Positions 7,417 through 17,140 of a DNA stretch of 64,000 nucleotides are shown piece by piece. The notes under the pieces were generated by a model that saw only the letters and a list, made by a program, of their open reading frames with translations, did not search any database and was not told the origin of the DNA. The DNA is from 66-474 sp035249175 (lineage in GTDB: Bacteria > Pseudomonadota > Gammaproteobacteria > Xanthomonadales > Rhodanobacteraceae). The position numbers and the translations under genes were made by a program. The stretch's first letter is position 1. Each line of letters opens with the position of its first letter. The stretch lies in NCBI GenBank assembly GCA_035249175.1, contig DATFGT010000051.1, positions 68,068 through 132,067 on the forward strand, written 5' to 3'.

Positions 7417-9081
7417 ATGAAAGCCAATCGCCTTGCCGTTGCACTCGCGTCCTTGTTGTTGTGCAGCGCACCTGCCTTCGCCGCCCCGCCTGCCAGCAGC
7501 GCCGCCCCGAGCAGCGCCAGCAGCACGAGCGACAACGCGCAGTCGCCTGAAAACCTCGTCCAGAAACTGATGAAGCCGATGTCGTCCACGACCACCGGCA
7601 CCGTCACGGTGGAAGGCAAGGCGATCAGCTACAAGGCCGTCGCCGGCACGCTGGTGGTCGACGGCACGGGTTCCAAGGAATCCACGCCCCAAGTCGCGAT
7701 GAGCTACTTCGCCTACTTCAAGCAAGGCGTCGATCCGTCCAAGCGTCCGATCACCTTCATCTACAACGGCGGCCCGGGTTCCTCGACCGTGTGGCTGCAC
7801 ATGGGCGCGTGGGGTCCGAAGCGCGTCATGACCAATGACGACACGCACACGCCGGCCGCGCCGTACCAACTGGTCAACAACGATTACAGCCTGCTGGACG
7901 CCAGCGACCTGGTTTTCATTGACATGCCAGGCACCGGCTTCGGTCGCCTGCTGCCTCAGGGCAAGGATGATGCTGCGCGCGCGCAGGACCGCAAGCAACT
8001 GGCCAAGCAGATCTGGGGCATCGACGGCGACGCGCATGCGTTCTCGCGCTTCATCACCCAGTTCCTGTCCTCGTACAACCGCTGGAACTCGCCCAAGTAC
8101 CTGTTCGGCGAAAGCTATGGCACCACCCGTTCGGCGGTGCTCGCGAACATCCTGGAAACCGAGGACAACGTCGATCTGAATGGCGTGATCCTGCTGTCGC
8201 AGATCCTCAACTTCAGCACCAGCGTCGATGGCGCCGACATGGATCCGGGCAACGACCTGCCTTACGCACTGGCGCTGCCGACGTACGCCGCGACGGCGTG
8301 GTACCACCACAAGCTGCCGAAGTACGACGGCGACAAGCTGGGGCAATTGCTGAAGGACACCATCGACTTCGCCAAGGGCGATTACCGGCAGGCGCTGTTC
8401 GCGGGTTCCACGCTCAGCCAGGCCAAACAACGCGAAATCGCCGGGAAGCTGCACGACTTCACCGGCCTGCCGGTCGCGTACCTGTTGAAGGCCGACCTGC
8501 GCGTCACCGGCGGCATGTTCGAGCACGAACTGCAGAACGGAACCGACATCACCACCGGCCGTCTCGATACCCGCTTCTCGGGCCCCAGCATGGATCCGCT
8601 GGGCAAGGAATCCGACTACGACCCGCAATCCGCAGCGATCAGCTCGGCGTACGTGTCGGCGTTCAACGACTATGTCCGCAGCGACCTGAAGTTCGGCGAT
8701 GGCCTGAAGTATCGGCCATCGGTTTATGGCGCCGAAGACTTCAACTGGGATTTCAAGCACAAGCAGCCCGGGATGCATTTCGCGTGGCCGACCGTCAACG
8801 TGATGCGCGACCTTGCGGTGGCGATGAAGTACAACCCGAACCTCAAAGTCATGATGAACGGCGGCTTCTACGATCTGGCCACGCCCTTCTACGCGGCGAT
8901 CTACGAACTGGAGCACCTGCCGATTCCGGAGAACCTGCGCAAGAACATCACCTACGCGTTCTATCCTTCCGGCCACATGGTGTACGCGCACATTCCGTCG
9001 CTGAAGAAGCTGCACGACAACGTCGCGGCATTCATCGACTCCACCAACAACCAGAACAACGGCAACAACCGGGGCAAGTAA
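7417..9081 (+). CDS. Secreted serine carboxypeptidase, family S10
   Basis: A 554-residue exported peptidase that removes C-terminal residues from peptides. ATG 7417, after GGGAA, opens a signal peptide (MKANRLAVALASLLLCSAPAFA). Family S10 signatures: NGGPGSSTVW for the oxyanion hole, GESYG with the nucleophilic serine at about residue 233, the aspartate of GGFYDLATP, and the histidine of PSGHMVYAH near the C-terminus. A Ser/Ala-rich linker follows the signal peptide. Length fits bacterial S10 enzymes. The gene ends in an Asn/Gly-rich tail and is followed by a strong terminator, so it is probably the last gene of its transcript. Confidence 0.93.
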   Translation: MKANRLAVALASLLLCSAPAFAAPPASSAAPSSASSTSDNAQSPENLVQKLMKPMSSTTTGTVTVEGKAISYKAVAGTLVVDGTGSKESTPQVAMSYFAYFKQGVDPSKRPITFIYNGGPGSSTVWLHMGAWGPKRVMTNDDTHTPAAPYQLVNNDYSLLDASDLVFIDMPGTGFGRLLPQGKDDAARAQDRKQLAKQIWGIDGDAHAFSRFITQFLSSYNRWNSPKYLFGESYGTTRSAVLANILETEDNVDLNGVILLSQILNFSTSVDGADMDPGNDLPYALALPTYAATAWYHHKLPKYDGDKLGQLLKDTIDFAKGDYRQALFAGSTLSQAKQREIAGKLHDFTGLPVAYLLKADLRVTGGMFEHELQNGTDITTGRLDTRFSGPSMDPLGKESDYDPQSAAISSAYVSAFNDYVRSDLKFGDGLKYRPSVYGAEDFNWDFKHKQPGMHFAWPTVNVMRDLAVAMKYNPNLKVMMNGGFYDLATPFYAAIYELEHLPIPENLRKNITYAFYPSGHMVYAHIPSLKKLHDNVAAFIDSTNNQNNGNNRGK

Positions 9082-9108
9082 TCCGTCTTGCACCATTGCG
9101 GATCATCG

Positions 9109-9140
9109 AACCGGCGCGATTTGCATCGCGCCGGTTTTTT
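9109..9140 (+). terminator. Rho-independent terminator after the S10 carboxypeptidase gene
   Basis: A 12-bp perfect stem AACCGGCGCGAT / ATCGCGCCGGTT with a four-base loop, followed by a run of T. It lies 27 bp past the stop codon of the carboxypeptidase gene. Confidence 0.92.
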
Positions 9141-9337
9141 CATCCCCGCTCAAAACGCGCAATCTCGTCGAGTGGCGTGCGCGCACACGATGCTGCGACC
9201 GGCCGCTTCAAAAAATTGTTGATCACGGTTGCCGCGCACCCGGATTCCCGGACACTCACCCATGATTCGCCCGCCGCCGGGAAAAGTCACACGCCATGCC
9301 CTATCGCCTACAATGCCCGCACCTGGGGAACATCGTC

Positions 9338-10027
9338 GTGCGCATACCCGAACTCCATATCAAGCGCTACCTGATCACGGGCCTGCTGGCCTTCATCCCG
9401 GTGTGGATCACCTGGGTGGTGTTCAAGTTCGTGTTCACGTTGCTGGCTGGCGTGGGCGCACCCCTGGTGTCGGGCATCATCGGGCTGATCGGGCTCGGCG
9501 CGCCGCACGCCGCGCAGGCCTTGCACCGCGACTGGGTAGTGTCGATCCTGGCCTTCATCCTGACCCTCGTCGCGCTGTACCTGCTCGGCTGGCTGTCCAC
9601 CCGCGTGATAGGTCGCCGCATCCTTGGACGGGTGGACCGGCTGCTGGAACGCCTGCCGCTGGTCCACACGATCTACGGCGGCGTCAAAAAACTGATGACG
9701 TTGATGCGCAACAAGCCGGGCGGCACCCAGCGCGTGGTGCTGATCGATTTTCCCTCGCCGCAACTGAAGTCGGTCGGATTCGTCACCCGCACTTTCATCG
9801 ATGCGGCGGGTCGTGAAATCGCAGCGGTATACGTGCCGACCACGCCCAATCCCACCGGCGGTTACCTCGAGCTGGTCCCGACCGAGCGGCTGGTCGCGAC
9901 CGACTGGAGCATGGACCAAGCGATGGCCTTCATCGTTTCGGGTGGCGCGGTCGGCCCCGAACAATTGCCTGACGTAGAAGGCGCAACGCCGCGCGCGATG
10001 GCATCCGCGGATCGGATTGCGTCGTGA
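9338..10027 (+). CDS. DUF502 family membrane protein
   Basis: A 229-residue inner-membrane protein of unknown function. GTG 9338 (VRIPELHIKRYL) is preferred to ATG 9296 because GGGGAA lies eight bases upstream and because the protein then begins with the basic amphipathic segment usual for the family. Two transmembrane helices are clear (LLAFIPVWITWVVF and VVSILAFILTLVALYLLGW), followed by a soluble domain with TIYGGVKKL and YVPTTPNPTGGYL, both characteristic of DUF502. The stop codon overlaps the GTG start of thpR by four bases, so the two are translationally coupled. Related proteins are found beside aspartyl-tRNA synthetase or repair genes in other bacteria; here the partner differs. Confidence 0.9.
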   Translation: MRIPELHIKRYLITGLLAFIPVWITWVVFKFVFTLLAGVGAPLVSGIIGLIGLGAPHAAQALHRDWVVSILAFILTLVALYLLGWLSTRVIGRRILGRVDRLLERLPLVHTIYGGVKKLMTLMRNKPGGTQRVVLIDFPSPQLKSVGFVTRTFIDAAGREIAAVYVPTTPNPTGGYLELVPTERLVATDWSMDQAMAFIVSGGAVGPEQLPDVEGATPRAMASADRIAS

Positions 10028-10608
10028 GTCCCGCGGCGACGCCCGATTTCGCCGCAACCCTGCGCTGCTTCCTCGCATTGCTGCCCGACGAGGCCAGCCT
10101 GCGCACCTTGCGGCGCGGCCGCGAGACACTGGAACGCACCATCATCGGAGCCGCGCGCGGCGCGCGCTGGATCGAACCCACATCGCTGCACCTGACATTG
10201 CGTTTTCTCGGCGACTCCGGCAACGCGCAAATCGAATACTTCAAGCACATGCTGCCGACGCTGGCGCCATCGCTGCCGATGGTCGCCACGCGCAGATACG
10301 GCATCTGGCCCAATCGCGCGCGGCCCCGATTGCTGGTGCTGGAGCTCGAACCGAACCCGCCGTTGTCGGCGCTCGCCGAAAAGTGCGAGGCGCAGGCCCG
10401 CAAGGCCGGGTTTCCACCGGAAACGCGCGACTTCAAGGCACACCTCACGCTGGCTCGGCTGCGCCCCGGCTGCGCGTTCGGCATCCTGCCCAATCCGCCG
10501 CCTTCGATTGCCTTCGATACCGTCGCGCTGATGCAAAGCACGCTCGCGCAGCGGGCCGCGACCTACACCGAACTTGCACGCGTCGAGTTGGACCGCATGG
10601 CACGGTAG
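10024..10608 (+). CDS. thpR: RNA 2',3'-cyclic phosphodiesterase
   Basis: A 194-residue 2H-phosphoesterase (LigT/ThpR family) that opens 2',3'-cyclic phosphates on RNA to 2'-phosphates and can join tRNA halves in vitro. Both HxTx motifs are present: HLTL at about residues 56-59 and HLTL again at about 140-143, each followed by a hydrophobic strand (RFLG, ARLR). The N-terminal RCFLALLPDE is typical of the family. GTG 10024 overlaps the stop of the DUF502 gene as GTGA. The gene converges with the beta-CASP hydrolase gene, with about 100 bp between them and only a weak imperfect hairpin near 10632. Confidence 0.92.
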   Translation: MSPAATPDFAATLRCFLALLPDEASLRTLRRGRETLERTIIGAARGARWIEPTSLHLTLRFLGDSGNAQIEYFKHMLPTLAPSLPMVATRRYGIWPNRARPRLLVLELEPNPPLSALAEKCEAQARKAGFPPETRDFKAHLTLARLRPGCAFGILPNPPPSIAFDTVALMQSTLAQRAATYTELARVELDRMAR

Positions 10609-10712
10609 GCTTGGCGTGGTCCCGAGCGTGCTCCGGGAAAAACCCACATCGATGCGTAGCTGCAACGTTGGGCTTCTGCCGCCTGAATTCGGTGCCCAGC
10701 CCAACCTGCACA

Positions 10713-12131
10713 CTACACGGTGACACGCGTACCCGGCATCGGCAGCGTCACCTTGCTGCCCCACTTCGATTTCAATTCGCCAGCCAGCCTGGATCGACCG
10801 GGATCTTCGCCGTGCACGAGGCAGACCGGCGGATGTCCCGCGATCTTTCCGTACCACGCCGACAGACCATCCTTATCGGCATGCGCGGACAGGCCGCCCA
10901 CGGTATGCATGCGCGCGCGTACCGGAATGTCGTCGCCGAACAGACGGACGTGTTTCGCACCTTCAACGAGGCTTCGCCCCAACGTGCCGACCGCCTGATA
11001 ACCGACGAACACGATGTGCGCGGCCGGATTGGCGAGATTGTGTCGAAGATGGTGGCGGATGCGGCCTCCCGTGCACATGCCGGAACCGGCGATGATCACC
11101 GCGCGGTCATGGATGGCGTTGATCGCGCGCGACGCCATGCTGTCTTCAGCGAGCGTCAGGTTCGGCAAGCGCAACGGATGCGGGCGTGTCGCCCACAACT
11201 TCTTGGCCGCTTCATCGAACAGGTCCTCATGACGGTCATAGGCCGCGGTGACGCGGATCGCCATCGGACTATCCAGGAACAATTTGAACGCGGCGAGACC
11301 CCACGCCTCGAAATGTTCGGCGAAGAAGTACAACAGTTCCTGGGTGCGCCCGACCGCGAACGCGGGGATCACCACGTTGCCGCCATCCTTGTGCGCGGCA
11401 GCGAAAATGGACGCGAGCTCCGCGACGGTGTCTTCGCGCGACTTGTGCAGTCGATCGCCGTACGTCGATTCCATCACCACGAGATTTGCCGCAGGAACGG
11501 GCGCGGGATCGCACAGGATCGGCGTGTGGTCGGGACCTAGATCGCCGGTGAAGACGAGTCTGCGCGACGTTCCATTTTCCATTGCTTCGATTTCCACGGT
11601 CGCGGAACCAAGGATATGCCCGGCATCGCGCAGCGTGAGGCGCACGCCGGGAAGGATCTCCGTCGGCGCGCCGTACTCCACCGCGCGCATAAGTTTCGTC
11701 GCGGCATCGACATCGTCCTGTGTGTACAGCGGCACGGAAGGTTTCTGACCCGGCTGCAGATGCCGGTTGTCCTGCTCGGCGTCCATCGTGGCGATATTCG
11801 CGGAGTCGCCCAGCATGATGCCTGCAAGGTCGATGGTTGCCGGGTGCGTGAAGATCGGCCCCGCGAATCCGCGCTTTACCAGCAACGGCACCCGCCCGGT
11901 ATGGTCGATGTGCGCGTGGCTGAGCACCAGCACGTCGATCGAATCCGGGTCGAACGGGAAAGCGGCGGCGTTGCGCTCATCGGCCTTGCGGTCGCTCTCC
12001 GGGTGACCCGGCCGTCCTTGGCGCTCACCCTGCACCATCCCGCAATCCAGCAGCACGCGTTTGCCAGCGACTTCGAGCAGGTGACATGAACCCGTCACCT
12101 CGCCCGCCGCGCCGTGAAACACGATGTCCAT
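10713..12131 (-). CDS. Beta-CASP metallo-beta-lactamase RNA-processing hydrolase
   Basis: A 472-residue enzyme of the CPSF-73/YSH1-like group (COG1236), expected to be a zinc-dependent endo- or exoribonuclease. The start is ATG 12131 (MDIVFHGAAGEVTGS) with GGGGGA six bases upstream, although the frame is open further. The metal motif is SHAHIDHTG at about residues 70-78; the beta-CASP region carries GDLGPDHTPIL, ESTYGDR, AFAVGRTQELLYF, and the GSGMCTGGRIRHHL motif; the C-terminal RMMBL segment has HTVGGLSAHADKDGL. The last motif contains the third metal histidine. It is divergent from the M13 peptidase gene, sharing about 180 bp of upstream DNA. Confidence 0.93.
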   Translation of the reverse strand: MDIVFHGAAGEVTGSCHLLEVAGKRVLLDCGMVQGERQGRPGHPESDRKADERNAAAFPFDPDSIDVLVLSHAHIDHTGRVPLLVKRGFAGPIFTHPATIDLAGIMLGDSANIATMDAEQDNRHLQPGQKPSVPLYTQDDVDAATKLMRAVEYGAPTEILPGVRLTLRDAGHILGSATVEIEAMENGTSRRLVFTGDLGPDHTPILCDPAPVPAANLVVMESTYGDRLHKSREDTVAELASIFAAAHKDGGNVVIPAFAVGRTQELLYFFAEHFEAWGLAAFKLFLDSPMAIRVTAAYDRHEDLFDEAAKKLWATRPHPLRLPNLTLAEDSMASRAINAIHDRAVIIAGSGMCTGGRIRHHLRHNLANPAAHIVFVGYQAVGTLGRSLVEGAKHVRLFGDDIPVRARMHTVGGLSAHADKDGLSAWYGKIAGHPPVCLVHGEDPGRSRLAGELKSKWGSKVTLPMPGTRVTV

Positions 12132-12309
12132 GACCATTCCCCCGCTTGGCCCAAAGTCGCCGCAGTATGCCGGCGTGCGGCTTGCGGACAAAGCCTTCAG
12201 GCTCGCCATGACTTTCGGCAGGGTGCCGCGCGACGACACGAGGATGCTGGCACAATCGACGGCTCTTGCGGCGCGCCGCGCCCGTTTCGCAACGTCAAAG
12301 GACGCATCC

Positions 12310-14460
12310 ATGCACAAGCATTTGTTGACCCCGATCGCGCTGGCCGTCGGCGCGGCGCTGGCAGTTTCCGGTTGCAGCAACAATCAGAACCAGAACACCT
12401 CGGCGCCCGCCGCGTCGGCTTCGGCTCCCGCACCGGCGCATACCGCGTCCGCCCCGGCGCCGGGTTCGACCGTCGCGATCATGCCCGCGCAGCCGATCGC
12501 GTTCGATCTCGACGATCAATACAACCCCTGCAACGACTTCGCCGAGTACGTCAACGCCAAGTGGAACAAGGCCAATCCGATCCCGGCCGACCAGTCGACC
12601 TGGGGTGCGTTCGGCATCCTGCACGAACGCAGCATGCAGCAGCAGAAGCAGATCCTCGAAACGGCCGCGCAAGGTGCCAAGGATCACAAGGGCAACGAAC
12701 TGGAGCAGAAGCTCGGCAACCTGTACGCCGCCGGGCTCGACACCGCCACGATCGACAAGCTGGGCTACGACCCGATCAAGCCGCAGCTTGCGGCCATCGA
12801 CGCATTGAAGACGCCGGCCGACGTCGCCGACTTCATCAACACCAGCTACGACAATGGCGACAGCTACGTCTTCGACTTCGGTTCGGGCGCCGACTTCAAG
12901 GACGCGACCAAACAGATCGGCTACGTGTTCCAGGACGGTCTGGGCTTGCCGACCCGCGACTATTACCTGTCGCCCAAGTACAAGGACATCCGCGACGCCT
13001 ACGTGAAGTACATCGCCAAGTCGCTGGAACTGGTCGGCACGCCGGAAGCCGATGCCAAGAAACAGGCCGACCAGGTGATGAAGTTCGAAACCGAACTCGC
13101 CAAGGCCTCGCTGTCGCCGACCGAGTTGCGCGATCTCGACAATCGCTACCACTTCGTCACGGTCGCGGACGCCGACAAGATCAGCCCGCACTTCAGTTGG
13201 GACAAGTTCTTCAAGGCCCAGGGTGTCGACATCGGCAAGGGCTTTTCGCTGTCGCAGCCGAAGTTCATCGCCGAGTTCGACAAGCTGCTTGCGCATGCGC
13301 CGATTTCGCAGTGGCAGGCTTACCTGAAGTTCCACCTCATCAGCAATGCCTCACCGGCATTGAGCCAGGCCTTCGAAGACAATCGCTTCGACTTCTACGG
13401 CAAGACGCTCAGCGGCCAGCCCGAGCAGAAGACACGCTGGAAACGTGTGATCGGCGCGGTCAACGACGCCATGGGCATGGGGCTGGGCGAACTGTACGTC
13501 GCCAAGTACTTCCCTCCGGAAGCGAAGCAACGCGCCGAGCAACTCGTCACCAACGTCCGCGCGGCCCTCAAGGAACACATCGAGAACCTCGACTGGATGA
13601 GCGAGACGACCAAGAAGAAGGCGCTGGAAAAATGGGCACTGTTCCTGCCCAAGATCGGTTACCCCGACAAGGGCGAGTGGCGTGACTGGTCGGGCCTCAC
13701 CCTCCAACCGGGCCAGTGGTACGCCAGCCTCGAGGCGGCCTCGAAATACAACTACCACTACGACATTGGCAAGATCGGCAAGGCCACCGACCGCAAGGAG
13801 TGGCACATGACGCCGCAGACGATCAACGCCTACTACTCGCCTTCCACCAACACCATCAACTTCCCGGCCGCGATCCTGCAACCGCCGTTCTTCTATGCCA
13901 AGGGCGACGACGCGGTGAACTACGGCGGCATCGGTTTCGTGATCGGCCACGAATCGAGCCACGGTTTCGACGACCAGGGCAGCCAGTTCGACGGCCATGG
14001 CAACCGGCTCGATTGGTGGACGCCGCAAGACAAGAAAAAATTCGATGAGCGTACCGCCGCACTGGTGAAGCAGTACGACAGCTACGCGCCGATCCCGGGC
14101 AAGCCCGACCTGCGCGTCAACGGCAAGCTGACGCTGGGCGAGGACATCGGCGACCTGGGCGGCCTCAACATCGCCTACACCGCGTTGCAGACCGCGCTCA
14201 AGGCCGACCCCAAGGAAGCCGACCAGAAGATCGACGGCATGACCCAGGATCAGCGGTTCTTCCTCAACTCCGCACGCGTCTGGGAAGGCACTGCCCGCGA
14301 CAAAACCGCGGAATTGCTGTTGAACGTCGATCCGCACGCACCCGCCAAGGTCCGCGCGTTCGCGACGGCCGCCAACATGCCGCAGTTCGCGCAGGCCTTC
14401 CAGTGCAAGCCCGGCGACAAAATGATGCACACGGGCGACAAGCTGGTGAAGATCTGGTAG
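12310..14460 (+). CDS. pepO: M13 family metalloendopeptidase, lipoprotein (PepO-like)
   Basis: A 716-residue zinc endopeptidase related to neprilysin. ATG 12310, with AAGGA nine bases upstream, opens a lipoprotein signal ending in AVSGC, so the enzyme should be lipid-anchored on the periplasmic side. The M13 N-terminal domain starts at about residue 60 (DDQYNPCNDFAEYVNAKW). The catalytic zinc motif HESSH lies at about residues 547-551, preceded by NTINFPAAILQPPFF, and the third ligand is in GEDIGDLGG near 612. The C-terminus ends FQCKPGDKMMHTGDKLVKIW, close to the neprilysin consensus. A low-complexity Ser/Ala/Pro spacer follows the lipidated cysteine. A clear terminator follows. Confidence 0.95.
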   Translation: MHKHLLTPIALAVGAALAVSGCSNNQNQNTSAPAASASAPAPAHTASAPAPGSTVAIMPAQPIAFDLDDQYNPCNDFAEYVNAKWNKANPIPADQSTWGAFGILHERSMQQQKQILETAAQGAKDHKGNELEQKLGNLYAAGLDTATIDKLGYDPIKPQLAAIDALKTPADVADFINTSYDNGDSYVFDFGSGADFKDATKQIGYVFQDGLGLPTRDYYLSPKYKDIRDAYVKYIAKSLELVGTPEADAKKQADQVMKFETELAKASLSPTELRDLDNRYHFVTVADADKISPHFSWDKFFKAQGVDIGKGFSLSQPKFIAEFDKLLAHAPISQWQAYLKFHLISNASPALSQAFEDNRFDFYGKTLSGQPEQKTRWKRVIGAVNDAMGMGLGELYVAKYFPPEAKQRAEQLVTNVRAALKEHIENLDWMSETTKKKALEKWALFLPKIGYPDKGEWRDWSGLTLQPGQWYASLEAASKYNYHYDIGKIGKATDRKEWHMTPQTINAYYSPSTNTINFPAAILQPPFFYAKGDDAVNYGGIGFVIGHESSHGFDDQGSQFDGHGNRLDWWTPQDKKKFDERTAALVKQYDSYAPIPGKPDLRVNGKLTLGEDIGDLGGLNIAYTALQTALKADPKEADQKIDGMTQDQRFFLNSARVWEGTARDKTAELLLNVDPHAPAKVRAFATAANMPQFAQAFQCKPGDKMMHTGDKLVKIW

Positions 14461-14520
14461 TGATCCCGGGATTCGGGTTCCCGGGACGAGTGCAGATCAC
14501 TTCAAGGCTTGAACTTCGGA

Positions 14521-14548
14521 CGCCGCACGCAAGTGCGGCGTTCTTTTT
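14521..14548 (+). terminator. Rho-independent terminator after pepO
   Basis: Perfect 8-bp stem CGCCGCAC / GTGCGGCG with a GCAA tetraloop, followed by TTCTTTTT. It lies 60 bp past the pepO stop. A second inverted repeat (TCCCGGG / CCCGGGA) just after the stop has no T tract. Confidence 0.92.
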
Positions 14549-14615
14549 GCCCGCGTGCCTGTATTCGCGGTAACGGCCATGCAGCCTACTGTGGCCTGAT
14601 TCGTATCGCATGCGT

Positions 14616-14634
14616 ATTGCGAATCGTTCGCATT
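14616..14634. promoter_or_regulatory. Fur box upstream of the TonB-dependent receptor gene
   Basis: ATTGCGAATCGTTCGCATT matches the 19-bp Fur consensus used in Pseudomonas/Xanthomonas-type genomes at about 17 positions (compared with AATGCGAATCATTCGCATT from memory), and contains the perfect inverted repeat TGCGAA-TCG-TTCGCA. It is about 140 bp before the receptor start, so iron repression of the receptor is likely. The whole 14461-14772 gap is 312 bp; besides this box and the pepO terminator nothing else is recognisable. Confidence 0.8.
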
Positions 14635-14772
14635 TGCCTTATTATCAGCCGCGCACCGCCCGCCATCCGCGGGCGAATTTCTTCCAGTCGCCGCTGCGAC
14701 TCGCGATCCCTCGCCCATGCCGGGCCTGCGTGGTTGCGGCCATTCGGCGCACAAGAACAAGGCGCACCTTCA

Positions 14773-17115
14773 ATGCCCGGCATCAAGCATCGCAAGCACC
14801 GCAAGCACTTCCACCACCGTCCGCTCGCCCTTTCCACGTTGATGACCGGCATCGCGCTCGGCCTGCCCTCGCTCGCAGCGACGCCGGCGAGCTCGCCGGC
14901 GTCGCTGGAAGCGGGCCCGACGCAACTGCCCGTCGTCAACGTCAAGGCCACGCGCAACCCCTACAAGGTCGATGCGGTGCAATCGCCCAAGTTCACGCAG
15001 TCGCTGCTGGACACCCCGCAGACCATCAACGTGATCGGCAAGGAAATCATCCAGCAGCAAGGCGCCACCACGCTGACCGAAGCGCTGCGCAACAGTCCCG
15101 GCGTCGGCACCTTCTACGTCGGTGAGAACGGCAGCACCTCGACGGGCGATGCCGTCTACATGCGCGGCTTCGATGCGGCCGGAAGCATCTTCGTCGACGG
15201 CGTGCGCGACCTCGGTTCGATCTCGCGCGACGTGTTCGACACCGAACAGGTCGAAGTCATCAAGGGCCCCGACGGCACCGTGTACGGCCGCACCACGCCG
15301 ACTGGCGCGATCAACATGGCCAGCAAACAGCCGCTGCTGGACAACCGCATGGCCGCGACGCTGGCGTACGGCGGCTGGAGCCGGAAGCGCGGCACCGTCG
15401 ACTGGAACCAGGCGATCGGTGAACACGCGGCCTTCCGCCTCAACGTGATGGACCAGGACAGCGGCGTCCCGGGCCGCGACACCGTGAAGAACGATCGCTG
15501 GGGCATCGCGCCGTCGCTCGCGTTCGGGCTCGGCACGCCGACCACCGTGTATCTCGACTTCCTGCACATCACCCAAAACAACATCCCCGACGGCGGCGTT
15601 CCCACGATCGGTTTGCCGGGCTATTCATCGCCCGATCCCGCGCGCCCGTTCCTTTCCGACGCCGCCGCAGTCGATCCATCGAACTTCTACGGCACGGCTG
15701 CCGACCACGACGACGTCAAGTCCGACATGGCGACACTGATCGTGCACCACGAACTTTCCGGCAGCGCAGCGCTGCACGACACCCTGCGCTGGGGCCGCAC
15801 GCGAGAGCATTACCTGCTGACGTCGTTCATGGGCAGCGCAGCCAACCTGCTGATGCCCGATCCGCTCGACCCGGCAACCTGGACGATCGCGCGCAGCAAT
15901 CCGACCTTCAAGGACCAGACCAACCGCATCCTCACCAACCAGTTCAACTTCACCGTCAACTTCGACACGGGCAGCGTCACGCACGATCTCAGCACCGGCG
16001 TTGAGTTGACGCGCGAGGAACTCGGCACCGGCGGTTACGCCGCGCTGGACGGGAGCACGTGGACACCCGCGAGTTTGTACGACCCGGACCCGGACACCGC
16101 GCTCGGCCTCGTCATCGGCGACAACGGCACGTGGAGCCGTGCGCGCACCGACACCGCCGGCGTTTATGCTTTCGACACCATGAAGTTTGGCGAACACTGG
16201 ATGTTCATCGCGGGTGGACGGTTGGATCACTACAACACCGAATTCGAAAGCGTCGTCGCGTGCGGCGGCCGCAACACGCCCGCCTGCGGCGACTTGCCAA
16301 CCGGCGCGCCAGTGCCCGGTCTGAATGCGAACAAGCGCGGCAATCTCGCGAGCTACAAATTGGGCCTGGTTTACAAGCCCGCCGCGAACGGCAGCGTGTA
16401 CGCCAACTTCGCGACCGGCAGCGAACCACCCGGCGGCAACAATCTCGCGTTCAATGCGTCGGCAAGCAATGCCGACAATCCGGTCTTCGACCCCCAGAAG
16501 GCGCGCACGGTGGAAGTCGGCGCCAAGTGGAACGTGTTCGGCGACCAGTTGCGGCTGACCGGCGCGCTGTTCCGCACCGTCGTCAGCAACCTCGTCGCGC
16601 AGGATCCCGTGGACCTACAGTACTACCAGATTGGTCACGAACGCGTGCAGGGTATCGAACTGGGCGCCGTCGGACAGATCACCCGGCACTGGGCGGTCAG
16701 CGCCGGCTACACCTTGATGAACACGCGCGCGGATGGCGGCATCGTCAGCAACGCCACCACGCCTTCGGCGCCCGCCACCGACGGTTCCGGCAGGCTGGCC
16801 TACACGCCCCGGAGTTCCTTCACCGCCTGGAGTACCTGGCGTCTGCCGCGGCACGTCACCGTCGGCGCCGGCGCGCGCTACTCCGGCGAAATGCAACGCG
16901 GCCACGACGGTGCCATCGGCACACCGGCCTTCACCGACGCGTATTGGGTGTTCGACGGCATGGCCAGCTACGGCATCAATCGGCACGCGTTGCTGCAACT
17001 CAACGTCTACAATCTGTTCGACAAGCGTTACGTGGCCGCGATCAACAAGAGCGGCTACCGCTACACACCCGGCGCGCCGCGTTCGGCCATGCTGATGTTG
17101 AACATCCACTACTGA
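14773..17115 (+). CDS. TonB-dependent siderophore receptor (Fiu/PiuA-like)
   Basis: A 780-residue outer-membrane receptor for ferric siderophores. ATG 14773 begins a basic n-region rich in His/Lys and a signal peptide ending SLAA. The plug domain follows (SLLDTPQTINVIGKEIIQQQ, LRNSPGVGTF, VEVIKGPDGTVYGRTTPTG), then a 22-strand barrel with the C-terminal segment YNLFDKRYVAAINK and final Tyr. The plug style is that of catecholate/monomeric siderophore receptors. A Fur box lies upstream and piuC lies two genes downstream, which matches the receptor-piuC pairing seen in Pseudomonas and Xanthomonas. No clear TonB box was identified. Iron-repressed expression is likely. Confidence 0.94.
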   Translation: MPGIKHRKHRKHFHHRPLALSTLMTGIALGLPSLAATPASSPASLEAGPTQLPVVNVKATRNPYKVDAVQSPKFTQSLLDTPQTINVIGKEIIQQQGATTLTEALRNSPGVGTFYVGENGSTSTGDAVYMRGFDAAGSIFVDGVRDLGSISRDVFDTEQVEVIKGPDGTVYGRTTPTGAINMASKQPLLDNRMAATLAYGGWSRKRGTVDWNQAIGEHAAFRLNVMDQDSGVPGRDTVKNDRWGIAPSLAFGLGTPTTVYLDFLHITQNNIPDGGVPTIGLPGYSSPDPARPFLSDAAAVDPSNFYGTAADHDDVKSDMATLIVHHELSGSAALHDTLRWGRTREHYLLTSFMGSAANLLMPDPLDPATWTIARSNPTFKDQTNRILTNQFNFTVNFDTGSVTHDLSTGVELTREELGTGGYAALDGSTWTPASLYDPDPDTALGLVIGDNGTWSRARTDTAGVYAFDTMKFGEHWMFIAGGRLDHYNTEFESVVACGGRNTPACGDLPTGAPVPGLNANKRGNLASYKLGLVYKPAANGSVYANFATGSEPPGGNNLAFNASASNADNPVFDPQKARTVEVGAKWNVFGDQLRLTGALFRTVVSNLVAQDPVDLQYYQIGHERVQGIELGAVGQITRHWAVSAGYTLMNTRADGGIVSNATTPSAPATDGSGRLAYTPRSSFTAWSTWRLPRHVTVGAGARYSGEMQRGHDGAIGTPAFTDAYWVFDGMASYGINRHALLQLNVYNLFDKRYVAAINKSGYRYTPGAPRSAMLMLNIHY

Positions 17116-17140
17116 CTCCCGACATTCCCGGGCACCCGTC

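Noticed and set aside
7084..9096. 670-residue open frame on the minus strand
   Set aside because: Antisense to the S10 carboxypeptidase gene, whose catalytic motifs, signal peptide and terminator are clear. The composition is typical of a complementary-strand artefact.
10609..10712. Terminator between thpR and the beta-CASP gene
   Set aside because: The CCCGAGC / GCTCCGGG hairpin has a bulge and only a short A/T run on one strand; too weak to list as a feature.
12114..13685. 523-residue frame overlapping pepO on the same strand
   Set aside because: Out of frame with the M13 peptidase, which has lipobox, HESSH and GEDIGD motifs; the alternative frame is Arg/Gln-rich noise.
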